DNA of 64,000 nucleotides, from NCBI RefSeq assembly GCF_020882245.1, contig NC_083597.1, positions 42,138,152 through 42,202,151 of the forward strand, written 5' to 3'. The notes beneath the pieces are model-generated. The model worked only from the letters and a program-made list of their open reading frames with translations. It made no database searches and was not told the origin of the DNA. This document shows positions 49,670 through 61,489 of the stretch, in pieces; within the stretch, counting starts at the first letter, position 1, and each line of letters starts with the position of its first letter. This DNA comes from Rhopalosiphum padi. Lineage: Eukaryota; Arthropoda; Insecta; Hemiptera; Aphididae. The position numbers and the translations under genes are program-made.

Positions 49670-52300
49670 ATAATAATATTATGATAAATATTCTATAAAT
49701 GTTGCGATTTCTGTTATAATTATATTGTAATGTATCTATCTTAACTTACTATTACTCACTTAAATAATTACCGAACGGGAAGATTGTTAGATTATCAGGC
49801 TGGTCTCACTTTATTATATACGATACGCCATTCGCGTACGCGGTCGACTATAGGTGGACGAATATACGAATATACTGCAATAATAATGTTATGTCGTGAT
49901 TTTCACATCAAGCGTCTAATTCGGCGAGACTTGTTGACACAAAATTACACCGACAACATATATCAGTATAACTTAAACTATAAATACATACGACTACCAT
50001 AATCATAATATATATGTAATCATCGCTGTGACGCTGTCTTATTGTTTATTCTGCAACCTCCAAAAGTGTAATTGGCGAGGAAAAGTTTTTAAAAACGGAC
50101 GGCCATCGCCATACCTATAAAATATAATAATACATATAACACACAAAAATATATCAATTGCGTAAAAACGATATTAAATTCCGTCCGAATAAACTTTTAA
50201 TTAATTTCTCGGAGAATTCGTCGCACCCCCAAAATACACACGAGTTGATAGATGTTTTATTTTTGGCGACGCAGACAACGTTATTGCTTTTTCGAGTGCG
50301 GTTTTTTATTTCGAACCGACACCGTATCTGCGGGCATTTTTATATTATTTTCGAGATAACAAAAATGTATAGATAATAATAAGCGGAATATAAGTTTAAA
50401 TGTATTCGCTGTACAATGATTACGGTGTATTTTTCGTGCATTCAAGCGGATGATACATAAATAATTATATTTGATAAGTATATTGCTTTTTCGGAAATTC
50501 TAAATGCGATAATAATATTGATGGTAAGAAAATCATGCGCTGCAATAATAGCGTTAACCATTAAGAAATGATTTATTACACGCAGCCGATACGCCGAACC
50601 ATTTCTAACGCAATTTCTAAATAAAAAAAAAAAATTATCTCACTGATATATACATGTGACATGTAAAATATCTGTTTCACCAGTTAAGTTATATGTAGTT
50701 GCAAACCTTCAAATTGCAGTGCAATCTACCGCTAAATAGAAAAAAATGTAAAAACGATAAAAAAAAAGTTTCCTCAATTTTAAATCGTGTATGTAAAGTA
50801 CTTTTTAATATTTGGATGTGCGAGAGCGATTTGAAAACGAGGAAGTTATAAATAACATGCGGTTACTCCACATAACAAATAATATTAGTATGGACGTACT
50901 AGTAATAAATAATTTATATTGACTTTTGTTATTCCAAAATGCAATCTCGTTAAAATTGTGTTAACTGTTATAATTGTCAATACATTTCTGATACATAAAT
51001 CGCAGATTTGTTTCTATGTTAAAGCCAACGTATACAATTAAGAAATACACAAATTTGTACAATGTTGTATTTCTTAGCAATTTTCACAGTTACATACATT
51101 TTGATATACCTATAAAATATTGGTTTTTTTTTTATTAATAATTATACACTATTCCATCTCTGCTAATCTTAGCGAAACGTATGGATTACATCAAAATATT
51201 TTTACTCTTTTTTATACATAGCTAGTTATATTCAAAAGTATTTAAACATCATTTTTTTTACGAATCAACGTCAATGGGTTTTATTTATCAGACGCATTCG
51301 ACAAAAAAAAACACCAGTACAGGCTTTAGTGATAATCGCATTAATGTAAAATAAAAAAGTTATTAATTTATTATATATACAATACATAAATAAATATATA
51401 TTATTATGTACCTATACCACGAGACTCGATGTATATATTTAATAATAAATCACCTGAAACGCGCGTTTATTTATATATATATATACGTTGAGTGAATGTC
51501 TGATGTTAAATTTTACGGTACTATAGCACATTTGTATATTATACTTGTATACGAATAAACTTATTTCGGTTTCGAAGCGCGTATAATGAGCTGCAATGAA
51601 GGGAAATAAAAACTTACGAAATCCAAAAGTATATTTTATATATACGTACGCATAAGAAACCGCCGACGACCAATAAATCGCGAACTGCACGCACACAAAG
51701 AGACGGGGGACAAAAGGCTATACAAGGACAAAAGAAAGAATTTATTGATGATACGAAAACAAAATCGATCTATACACGAGAAGAGCTGTGTATTATATCG
51801 TTATTATTCTGGCTCTGGATTAAAATAACAACTACAATGCTATAAAAATATATAAAGCCGTAGAACGATATTACGATATTGTATTATCGACTTTTTCCGA
51901 AACCATCGTCAGGCCGTAAAAAAGTATTATATACATCAATGAAGTCATACATGACACACCCCCAAGATGGTAATTATATTATAATAATATTCTATATGAT
52001 GGATATGCGATACACCCTTTATTGTCTATATACTCAATTATTGTTATCATTCCACGATTTCACTCTAATACCGCAGCAGTATAGTGTACAAAATTATATA
52101 TGTATATATATCGATATGTGATGCAAGAAATCAGTCACTCGTGTTTCAGTGACAGTGGAAAAAACTGGATAAAATAATATGTATATAATATACTTATACG
52201 CGGGGATTGTCCGATAAGTATTAGTTTCTCAGTACAATCAGTACAATAAAAAAAAAAAAACTAAATGAACTAAAATTGAAAAAAAAAATGTTGATGCATT
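49670..52300. other. AT-rich gene-less stretch
   Basis: No gene, terminal-repeat pair or RNA gene recognised. Confidence 0.6.
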
Positions 52301-52369
52301 TTCAGCAATGTGGCACGAGTTTCCCTAAACACTCAGTAATATTGTCACCGATATTTCTGTGTAGCCACA

Positions 52370-52444
52370 ATGGTAACTTCAGCTTCACTTCTAAACGATT
52401 TTCCTCCCAGAAAAGTTTTTAATGCCGGTAAAAGACCAACTTTT
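52370..52444 (+). CDS. Possible short first coding exon (25 codons)
   Basis: GCCACAATGG at 52364-52373 is a near-ideal start context. The frame reads MVTSASLLNDFPPRKVFNAG then KRPTF, with mixed codons unlike the AT-driven frames around it. GTTAAGT follows at 52445 as a plausible splice donor, after which the frame becomes Phe/Tyr-rich like an intron. An initiator-like TCAGT lies at 52333-52337, giving a leader of about 35 bases. An in-frame TAA near 52337 limits upstream extension. I recognise no homologue. A retrotransposon or pseudogene fragment is an alternative, since a LINE remnant lies about 180 bases away. Confidence 0.22.
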
Positions 52445-52624
52445 GTTAAGTTTTTATTTTTTTGTTATAAAAACTTTTATTTTATTTTATATAACAAAAC
52501 GGGTGGCGGCCCGAGTATAGATAACATATATAAATGGAAGATATACAATTAACTGTATATTATACAATTTATAATATATATGTGTATATAAAAATATATA
52601 TTAATTGAAAAGAAATGACGGATT

Positions 52625-53160
52625 TTTGTTGGTAAAGCGCGCATTATCTTAAAGATAGGTGGCTTATGAGAATAATTAGTGTAATTAGTGGTGCAGTGCC
52701 TAATGGGAAAATGATAAGGTGATCAGGACTGGAATTAAGGTGTTTTAAAACAGACTTAGCTGAGAAACGTATAGTAGAACAATCAACCGTTCCATTGATA
52801 AACTTTTGTAGGAACATCTGTTTAGTAATTATACCCACCTCTTGTCAGTAGTTATAATATTCAACATTGGATCGTATACACGTGGCTGGAAGTTAATATT
52901 CAATAAATAAGCTGCAAAATTAAAAAATTTGTATTTCACATTTACACATTTTCAATTTGATTTCGGTTGTCTTATGCGTGTGGTTTTCAAAAAACAATAC
53001 CAGTTATACTATAGAATACTTGTAGATCTAACAAATGTACAGTAAAAAGTTTTGAGAGGAGTTAATAATTTAAATTTATCGCAGAATTTTAAAAATCTTA
53101 GAGTTTTTAAAAACTTCAATATGAACTTGGATGTTCAATTTTTGATCGTAGAGAACCCTT
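52625..53160 (-). pseudogene. Frameshifted LINE ORF2 C-terminal remnant
   Basis: Read on the minus strand, four blocks follow one another as in the post-palm part of Jockey/R1/CR1-type reverse transcriptases. LYDQKLNIQVHIE (53115-53153) corresponds to LGVlfD.kL.f..Hi. LKTFYCTFVRS (53024-53056) corresponds to LktLYctlVRs.LEY. FLQKFINGTVDC (52779-52814) corresponds to FLyKiiNg.iDc. The last, PIRHCTTNYTNYSHKPP ending in IMR near 52639, corresponds to the tNY..nsPi.RiMr motif. The blocks sit in three reading frames with stops between them, so the element is long dead. The catalytic domain upstream is not recognisable. The A-rich 3' tail is not clear. Confidence 0.65.
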
Positions 53161-53641
53161 AGACTATTAACTGGATTACCCAGAACGGTAAGAAGTAAAA
53201 AAATATACTAGATAGAAAGTAAGTGAATTCCAGAAGAACACTGCTTTTATAAAAGGACACTGAGTGACATAAAATTATAATTCAATATTATCAGATCAAG
53301 AACCAAAACATTTATATCACTCTTATGGAAGGAAAATGGTTCAAACTAAAACTAAAATCATCTTCGAGTATACAACTGGTTCCGCAGATATTTCTTGCCT
53401 TTTTGCTAAAGAATTTTAGTTTGAAGAAACGTGCGCTATGTTACCGAAAATATATAGAAAAAGAATAGAGACTGGTTATGTAAAAAAAATAGCTTACACC
53501 CTGCTGTTATAATAAATACATTTTTTTTCAATTTTGGTGCATTTTTTATTTTTTTCTGGCATAGGGAAACATATATTTTGGATATTCTTTGTACAATAAA
53601 CGAAATAAGGACGATGTGTGGAGGGTGTGTAAGGGAAAATA

Positions 53642-53670
53642 GCGACTATATTATATATTTATATAGTCGC
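53642..53670. repeat. Perfect 10-bp hairpin next to a TA repeat
   Basis: GCGACTATAT (53642-53651) and ATATAGTCGC (53661-53670) flank a 9-base AT loop and are followed at once by a TA run. This may be repeat-driven, but the GCGAC/GTCGC ends lie outside the repeat. Confidence 0.5.
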
Positions 53671-53694
53671 CATATATATATATATATATATGTA

Positions 53695-55319
53695 TATTGT
53701 ACGTATACATCAAACGTTTCGATCTACGGTTTAAATTGTTTTCATCAAACATTATGTCGTTGTACGAATGTTATACATTATTCAGCTCCAACAACTCTGC
53801 TACGAAAATAGGCACCAAACTCAAAACGAAATATAATGGAACATTCACTATCCGACATCTGTGGATGTGGCGTTCATTAATTTTGTTTTGTAGCACATCC
53901 TACTTATGTTTACACACACAGATCTCCTTTACTCGTAGTTATTGCAGTATAAAAAGTTTAAAAATGTCTCACTATAAACTATTGGAACCCAAATATTGGG
54001 CATATTGACGATTCTGTGCAAGTTAATATAGTGAATTATGGTGAATTCGTGTATAGAATTAGACGATTAACATAATTATATTTTTAAATCATGAAATCAG
54101 TTCCTTACTACATAACATGATGATTTTTTAATATCATTTTATATTTAGCTTTATTTATTTAAGAACGGTCAAACCTATTCGAATTGGTGCGAGTTGGCCA
54201 ATATGAAACGGTATACACTATATTCTAACACTTGCTGGGTATTTTCGCTTTTACATGATTTTATAGAAAAGTGTGAAAAAAATTGGAAAATAACTTTTTA
54301 AACGTACCGATTTGTTTTCAATTTTTAATCCAGATAGGTGCTTTATGAACATTTTGTAGCTTTTTTATTATCCCTAAAACTGTTAAATGAAAAAACACCC
54401 GTAAAAAACAACTATGGTGAAACCAAAAATCGATTGTTTCAACAGAATCTGTAAAAGAGAACGCTTATAATATTATTAGGTATGATAATAATATATATAC
54501 TCAAAGTTGTTTAGTTATCCTCTGGAATTTCGCTATGTTTTAAGTCCTGCAAATTGCAATGTATTAAAACGATTAATCATGTGTTGGTGTCGTCGGTGCT
54601 AAAATAAAAAATTAAAAAATAAATTCCAAACGTTAGGTCTTAATGTAATACTGTCTGATAAGTCCTTTATCTGTGGAAGGTAAATCGAAACATATATACA
54701 TACGTACATTAACTGCAGTAACAGCACACTCATTTATATATAATACAAGTATGAAGTCCCCGTCGGTCAGTGGGTGCGGTCACAACACCTTTATAATGGC
54801 GTAACGCGTATATATACCTAACATTTAATGCGCTTCTTTTTTTTCTTTTTTTTTGCTCTCGCACGTTATAAGTATCGCCATTGCCGGCGGTCGCGTATAG
54901 GGCGTCATCTGAGTGGAGATCGTTAAAAGTACGAACAGAAAACGTCATTGTCACACGCTCACACATATGTGCAATACACGCACACGCGAGGTTTTATCTC
55001 TCTACGTGTCAAAAGCTACGACGATTCTTCGCGATATAATTATATATAATGCTGAGGAATCGCCTTTTTTCACGCACCCCTCTGCTGCTGAAAATGTATA
55101 TATACTAGTAAAGACTAAAAGGGGATTGCCGTCCGTCTTCCCGTTAGGTATATTATTATTATTATTGTTATTTTTTTTTTTTTTTTGTTCGCCGAAAAAT
55201 CACGAAAACCTATCGAAACCATTATAATATAGTAGTGACTATACTGCAAGCGACTAAATATATCATTCATTGAATTATATGACAATATTACACGTTCGGA
55301 AAAAAAAACCGTTAACTCC
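53695..55319. other. Gene-less stretch
   Basis: AT-rich DNA; open frames near 53.7-54.0 kb (up to 103 codons) have no recognisable domain. TAATACTGTC near 54646 equals the start of miR-8 but no precursor hairpin surrounds it. Confidence 0.5.
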
Positions 55320-55920
55320 GGCAAAAAGTTCGAGTGATTTTCTCGCGTCGTACAAACACATTCGCGGAATTCTGCGCACTCATGATTACGAAACGAGAAA
55401 CAAAAAACGCGCCAGTAACGACCATATATAGTCGGTTTACGACTCGTCTCGAGAGAGTTTTCCGGCGGACCGGAATATATTATATTGTACATATTTATAT
55501 ACACCCGAAATATAATAATATAATATACCAACGCAAACATTTGGAAGGAAAAACACGTAGTGTACGTAAAACGACTGCACCTCGCATCGTCGTCTCCCGC
55601 GGATGTCGGGTCATACTCGCGGGTGCCACAGCCGCCGCCGCCGCCGCCGAGTAGTAATTTTCAACCCGAAGGGTCATCGCGAATATATTATTATACTCGC
55701 CTTATTACATACATATATACATATAGCGCGAGAGCACTATCTTATGTACGCGAAAATATACACTGGAGCCATAATCGTACATATATATATATATATACAT
55801 GCGCTGTTTAATGCCACTTGTAAGGACCGTTGAACGTCAGATTTTATCGGCCGACGTACGTGATAATTGGCGAAAATTTGCTCGTAACGCGCGCGCGTTT
55901 CGCTATAGGATGTCTCCGTG
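55320..55920. other. CpG-dense block with a CCG repeat
   Basis: GC-richer DNA with overlapping open frames on both strands. Those at 55334-55833 carry Ala, Arg or Pro runs from the CCG repeat. No protein family is recognised. It is similar in character to the blocks at 40.4 and 44.4 kb. Confidence 0.35.
55630..55649. repeat. (CCG)n microsatellite
   Basis: Run of GCC/CCG units; GC-only trinucleotide repeats are rare in this window. Confidence 0.9.
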
Positions 55921-58900
55921 TACCACATAAATATAAATACCTCGGCGTGTATTTATATATATATATATATATACCGCAATATAAATTCCGTTGCAAATAT
56001 CGCGTATAAAAAACATTTTATATCGTATACACATCGGTTCTTTTATATTTTATTTTTCCTTCCACCCCGATTAATATGTAATATCGTTTTTTTTTTTTTT
56101 TTTATTGCCGCCCACGATTTTGTGCACTATACGACACATAATAATATATATATTATTGTACTATTATACATATGCGTATATATACATACCATACAATATA
56201 TTTGTATTACACTAATATACTATAGCTATATATATATATATAGTATAGCTGTTGTTATCGTCGTCGTCATCATCGCGGCCACACCACTGCCGCGCGTCTA
56301 TACACTGATTGAATCGATACACGTATATAAAATATGTGCGTATATATATATATATATATATAGTCGCGTCGAACCCATGTTACTATATAATAATACATCG
56401 CATTGCATGTGTGGTGCCGCAGAAGTTTTAATCGCCAGTCGTGAAATTTATATTCGTATATATAATTATTACAATATTTGGGTGTGATTTTTGTTTTTCA
56501 ACGAAACCTATTGAATAAAAATATTTTCGCGAAACAGTTCGACACTAAAAATATAACAACTACTGTCGTGGAAACGTGGAATGAAACATCGCAAAAGAAA
56601 ATCGTCATAAATAGTAACCTATATTTACACTACAATATATTACACACCCATATACACTATAGGTACACGATATCTATTTTTATATTCCACTCACTCTTTT
56701 TTTTTTTTTACCTATTTAACGTCACACGATACGCGTGACGTCGACGAGGAGGATATTAAAATTACAATTTTATAGCATTTAACAATACTAATTACTATAA
56801 ATAATGTAAATAAATGTTTTTAATTTGTTTGCATTTTTTGAATTTATTGAAAACATAATATTGACTTTAATATTTTACGATTTAAGGATTGCGAGAAGTT
56901 GAGTTATACGTTTTAATGCCACATTCATAAAAAATTAGGAACCAATAGTTTACGTATACCACAATGTGAGCGTTTTTTATAACGGAACTAATTCCGTTTT
57001 AATTATTTCGGTTATTGCTTTTATTATTTTTTTCATGCAACTATACCGCGAAAAAATAAATTTGCAATTATAAATAGGTAATTTATATTCCATCGATTTA
57101 TGTTCAATAATAAATTATAAGCCACGAATACTCTTATAGCAAGATAATAGAAAAAATATTATTGTAGATAAGTATATAATATAATTAATCAATATCCTGG
57201 TATATACGTATATATATAATGATAAAAATAATATATTTATAAAAAATGTTGTATATTTTTCGTATTTTTTGTTTTATTCGGCATCACGAAGAGTCGAGAT
57301 TATGCGATTATTTATTTATGTTTTTGATAAATTTCATTATTTATTCGTAATTTATTCAAATTAAAAATGTCGAGACTTTGCAAAAATTATATAAAGTACC
57401 ATGCGCGCATATATAAAATGTCTGTGAACCGTTTAATCCCTTTCGAATAAAACTTTAAATCCTTTCGGAATTTTAATACAAGGCGCTTTTTAGGACTATA
57501 TTATTGGGTATAAATGTATAATATAATTATTTTGCCTTTTGATAATACTGTGGTACATAAATGTTATTATCTATAAACGCGTATTGCGGTAAATTATTGA
57601 TATAATATTATGAACACATAAGTACCTATATCTACATTATGCTGTGTATAATATATAAGTACTTGGCCTTTAAATAACACTATGACGTGTGATATTTTCA
57701 AATGTGTATAGTATCAATCTAAATATAATATTAAGAATTCCGCTTGTGAAATACATCGGCATAAATTATTCAAAATGTTACTACACGGAGTATAAAAATT
57801 GTTTTTCATGTACACTCGATGTGTATAAATTGTCGAATTCGTACACTTTCGTTTAAAGTTTGATCTTTTCTCGAACATTCTAAACTCATATACTACACGA
57901 AAAATATGCTGTTTACGTGTACGAACGAAGAGTAAAATAGCTTTAGGGTATTTTTTTCGTATCGGGATCGGAACGGATAGAAAATAGAATCAAACACATA
58001 AAAATGATCTTACAGTATTTCGATTGAAACACAAAATGTGTCATAATATGCTAATAAATTATAATACCAGTATTAAACAATTATTTTTATTAAGCGGCAA
58101 TCGCGAGTAAGTCATACTATTGTTTTAATCGTGTTAAAACTTTAGAAGTGATTTATTCTTCTAAATAATAATAACAATAAAATATAAACCGTAGCATTAT
58201 ACTCGCGCGTGAACCATTTGAAAATTAAATATATAAATAAAACAAATGTCATATTATCACAATATCGGATGATACATTACACATTATTTTTATAAAAATT
58301 TAAGGCTTCGAAATTTCGAGCTATAAATATTTGGGATTCGGCTCTATACTTCATCACAGACTTCTAATCGAAGAATCTGTTAATAAATAGAACCGTATTG
58401 TATACTATTAAAACATTGTTGATGTGTCGGTATAATTGAAATATCTTCTACGGTTACGAGTTGGTGCGTTGTCGCGAATAAACTCACCGGAGTTGCAATA
58501 GAGTAGCTAGTAATATTATATTAGTGTAAAATATTATAATGATGGCCGTATAATATAATAATATTATTATTATGAGGTCGATATGGGCGCGTGTAAATAA
58601 AATCGAAAGAAAAACGAGATGGTCGTTATATGTACGCGCGCGGACACTAATGGATTTCTTTTCGGAAACCATTAAGCTTTTAGCGTATAAGAATATACTA
58701 TACAACAACAGCAGCTGTATATACAATATTATACATGAATATATATCATATGTGTGGGCGTGTGTGTATTTGTGTGTGTGTGTGTAGGTATATAATATTA
58801 TAGCTGTATTTATCGAAAAATATCAAATCGATATTTTCGCCGAAACAAAAGGAAAAAAGAAAAAGAAAACTATGTCCTTTAAAGTCGTCGCGTGTATTGT

Positions 58901-60440
58901 ATTATAATAGTGTATAGTAATCATGGCATGTCGGGCGACTAGAAGAAGAACGAGAATGACCACCTCCCACACCGGAAGTGGATATTATGATAATCAAAAT
59001 AATTGTTTCATCGTTATATATATTTTCGTTTTCGTATGATAACATAACATAAATAAACATACGACGCTTTACTGTGTACCGAAATTTGAACTCTCACCAC
59101 CCCATCGTATATTTTATTATTAAAAGAAAGAGAGAGAGACGTAATATTGCGATAATTGCGTTTGAGCGTCTCTTCTCGTACTATAATATGTAATATGCGG
59201 AAAAAAAAACTTAATAATAATAAAGAAAGGGGGTGAGCCGTGAGCGTTCGCGACACTGTCGAATATAATGACGGATAAATAATACATATATAATACACTG
59301 GACGGTGGTGGCGGCAACAGTGTCCCGCTTGTGTTTTAAATGAACACATTTTTTTTCAATACGACCGTGTCTCCGTCGCACCCTATTCGCGACGTTTTGG
59401 GGGTGACAACCGACCTGAAATCACTACTGTGCCATAGGGGTGTTGGTTATAATATACACTCGCGTATTAATATTGTATAGTGTATTATAAAACACCGCAC
59501 ACGCGTATATAATGAACTCGCGATCGTTTTTTTTTTTTTCGGATCGCAATAAAATCGCTCACTACACATATTACACGCATTTCATATTACACATTATTAG
59601 CCGTTCGCGAATATAAAAATATATTATATAATAGTCTGTCGTACTCTATGTATTATAATAATATGCTTTGTTGACCATATAATAAACGATTCTCGTATAT
59701 TGATGTCGTATATTAATATAATATTATAATATTTATATTATGCTTACGAGTTACTACGGTATAGGCACTACGGCAAAATTATGGTTATTGACGAGAAACG
59801 ACCGATTGCATAATAATATATTAATATATTATTATATCGCTAGCGATGCGCTATGTTAATAGTTTTATTAAAATACCAGTATAATATTGTGTTCGAAATA
59901 AAACAACAAATATTAATATTATGCTTGTGATATATTATTATGTATACCATCTCTATTTATCAAGCTTGTTATTATTTTGTTTACTATTCGTTATTAATTT
60001 CATACTCGAGTAAACTAATTGTGTATTGTTATAGAATTGTCTATTTTGAATTGAAATAATATATACTGTGGTCTGTGAGTATTTATGCACCTATTTTTAT
60101 AAAACATCATTTCTAGTTGAATAATTTAATAATTTAATAATTTAATTTTTAAATGTAATGATACCTTTATGTTTTTAGTTAACAACTTTATCTTTAATTT
60201 TTACAGTTATCGATTTTAATCGAAAAGGAATAATGTTTTTAATATTATGATATGAATACTAGCTGTTAGTATGGATGATACACATTGTATACGATTGCGT
60301 GTTCTATTTAGAAGAGTTGTTTTAGGCCTATATACTTAAGGTGTGTATGTATATCTGTTTATAAATATATATAGTTAATATTAAAAACACTATATTATTC
60401 ACCTTTATATTACTAAATATATTTCATCAATCGCATTTAA
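55921..60440. other. Gene-less stretch with TA repeats and one CpG-richer block
   Basis: The long open frame at 55918-56487 is written through several TA runs and encodes repeated Ile-Tyr, so it is rejected as a gene. A CpG-richer segment lies at about 58900-59420. GT and TAT repeats are frequent. No RNA gene or mobile element recognised. Confidence 0.55.
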
Positions 60441-60584
60441 ATGTTCAAACCATCGCCGTTGTGTGCCGGTGTCCTGTTACGGCGAAATGTGTTCAATATT
60501 CAAATGTCAATGTTGCAATATGAATACGTTGTGGTTCTCTATGCTTATTGCTTGTGTTTAATTTTCAACGCCATATGTGAATGA
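60441..60584 (+). CDS. Hypothetical 47-residue small ORF with one hydrophobic segment
   Basis: The frame begins MFKPSPLCAGVLLRRNVFN and ends with a hydrophobic stretch YVVVLYAYCLCLIFNAIC before a TGA. Its codons are less AT-biased than surrounding frames. A single basic-then-hydrophobic layout could be a small membrane peptide. I know no homologue, and an ORF this short is expected by chance in 64 kb. Confidence 0.12.
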   Translation: MFKPSPLCAGVLLRRNVFNIQMSMLQYEYVVVLYAYCLCLIFNAICE

Positions 60585-60595
60585 TTGGCCATTTG

Positions 60596-60618
60596 GTTTA
60601 TCGTTGTGTACGATAAAC
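60596..60618. repeat. Perfect 9-bp hairpin
   Basis: GTTTATCGT and ACGATAAAC flank a 5-base loop (60605-60609), 12 bases after the small ORF above. No T-tract follows, so it is not a bacterial-type terminator; its role is unknown. Confidence 0.5.
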
Positions 60619-61046
60619 ACTATTGAGTGTGTCTTAAGAGGATGTCTGTGCATTATATATGCCATCTCTATATCCATTACACACTCATATAATATAATTA
60701 TAGTGACTTCGCATTTCTCATTTAAAATTACCAAACTTTTCCATTTATATTAAATATTTTCGTAAATTATTCACCGACAAAATCATATAAAACAGTAATT
60801 GATAAAAGATGCATATTGATTTTATCTAAAGTTAGTGGTATGCGTTACTGAGGGTTTGACTGCGATGATATTATGTACTGTTCACATTATAATATAATAG
60901 ATATTTTCTATTATTTTCATATAAAAATAAACATATTTTTTAATTATTGTGTTTTCCTAATTTTATAAATTTTATATAATATTTAGAAGCCATTCCAATA
61001 TGCTTGTTAGAACACCACTGTCATCGCCTGCAGGATCAATATTTGT

Positions 61047-61241
61047 ATGAGAAATTGTTTTAACAATTTTTTATTTGTAAAAGCAAAGGGGCTATGGTAT
61101 TTTGATAATATATTTGACACATTATGTCATTCCATTAAAAAAAATTTGAGTAATTTCAGGCTTTCAGAAATTAAGATACAGATAAAAGCATTGATAATTC
61201 AGTATACGAACCAGATGCATTCGCATACAACATACAAATAA
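61047..61241 (+). pseudogene. Possible BESS-motif-like protein fragment
   Basis: The 64-codon frame contains WYFDNIFDTLCHSIKKNLSN followed by FRLSEIKIQIKALIIQ. The spacing of hydrophobic and basic residues (F..IFdTL..siKk....r.sEiKi.Iq.lI) recalls the C-terminal BESS motif found in insect MADF-type DNA-binding proteins and related domesticated transposase cofactors. No MADF domain, start context or neighbouring exon is visible. If real it is an isolated fragment, either one exon or a retro-pseudogene. Chance similarity is quite possible. Confidence 0.2.
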
Positions 61242-61489
61242 TGTACAGTGATGTGTAGCGCGCGGTTTAAAAATGTATTATTGATGTTCTTCCAAACTCG
61301 GCGAGTATACCATCATCAAAATGTGTTCGACCTCACGTGGTCGCATTTCATACTAATGAATTTTTTTTATTTATTTGTAAAAAATGCCGGTTTTTTAATT
61401 TTATATTTTCTAGGGTTTCGGAAAGATAGGATGATAAACAACTTTGGCCGTACACGAGATCGCTGTGTCCGTCTGCACGAATGAGTTAG

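Noticed and set aside
54645..54665. miR-8-like TAATACTGTC
   Set aside because: Ten matching bases only, with no complementary 5' arm upstream.
55918..56487. Longest open frame (189 codons)
   Set aside because: It is carried by several TA microsatellites, giving repeated Ile-Tyr, and shows no domain or coding-type composition.
61010..61040. Minus-strand CAGTGGTGTTCTAAC as a hAT terminus
   Set aside because: No partner terminus and no duplicated octamer were found.
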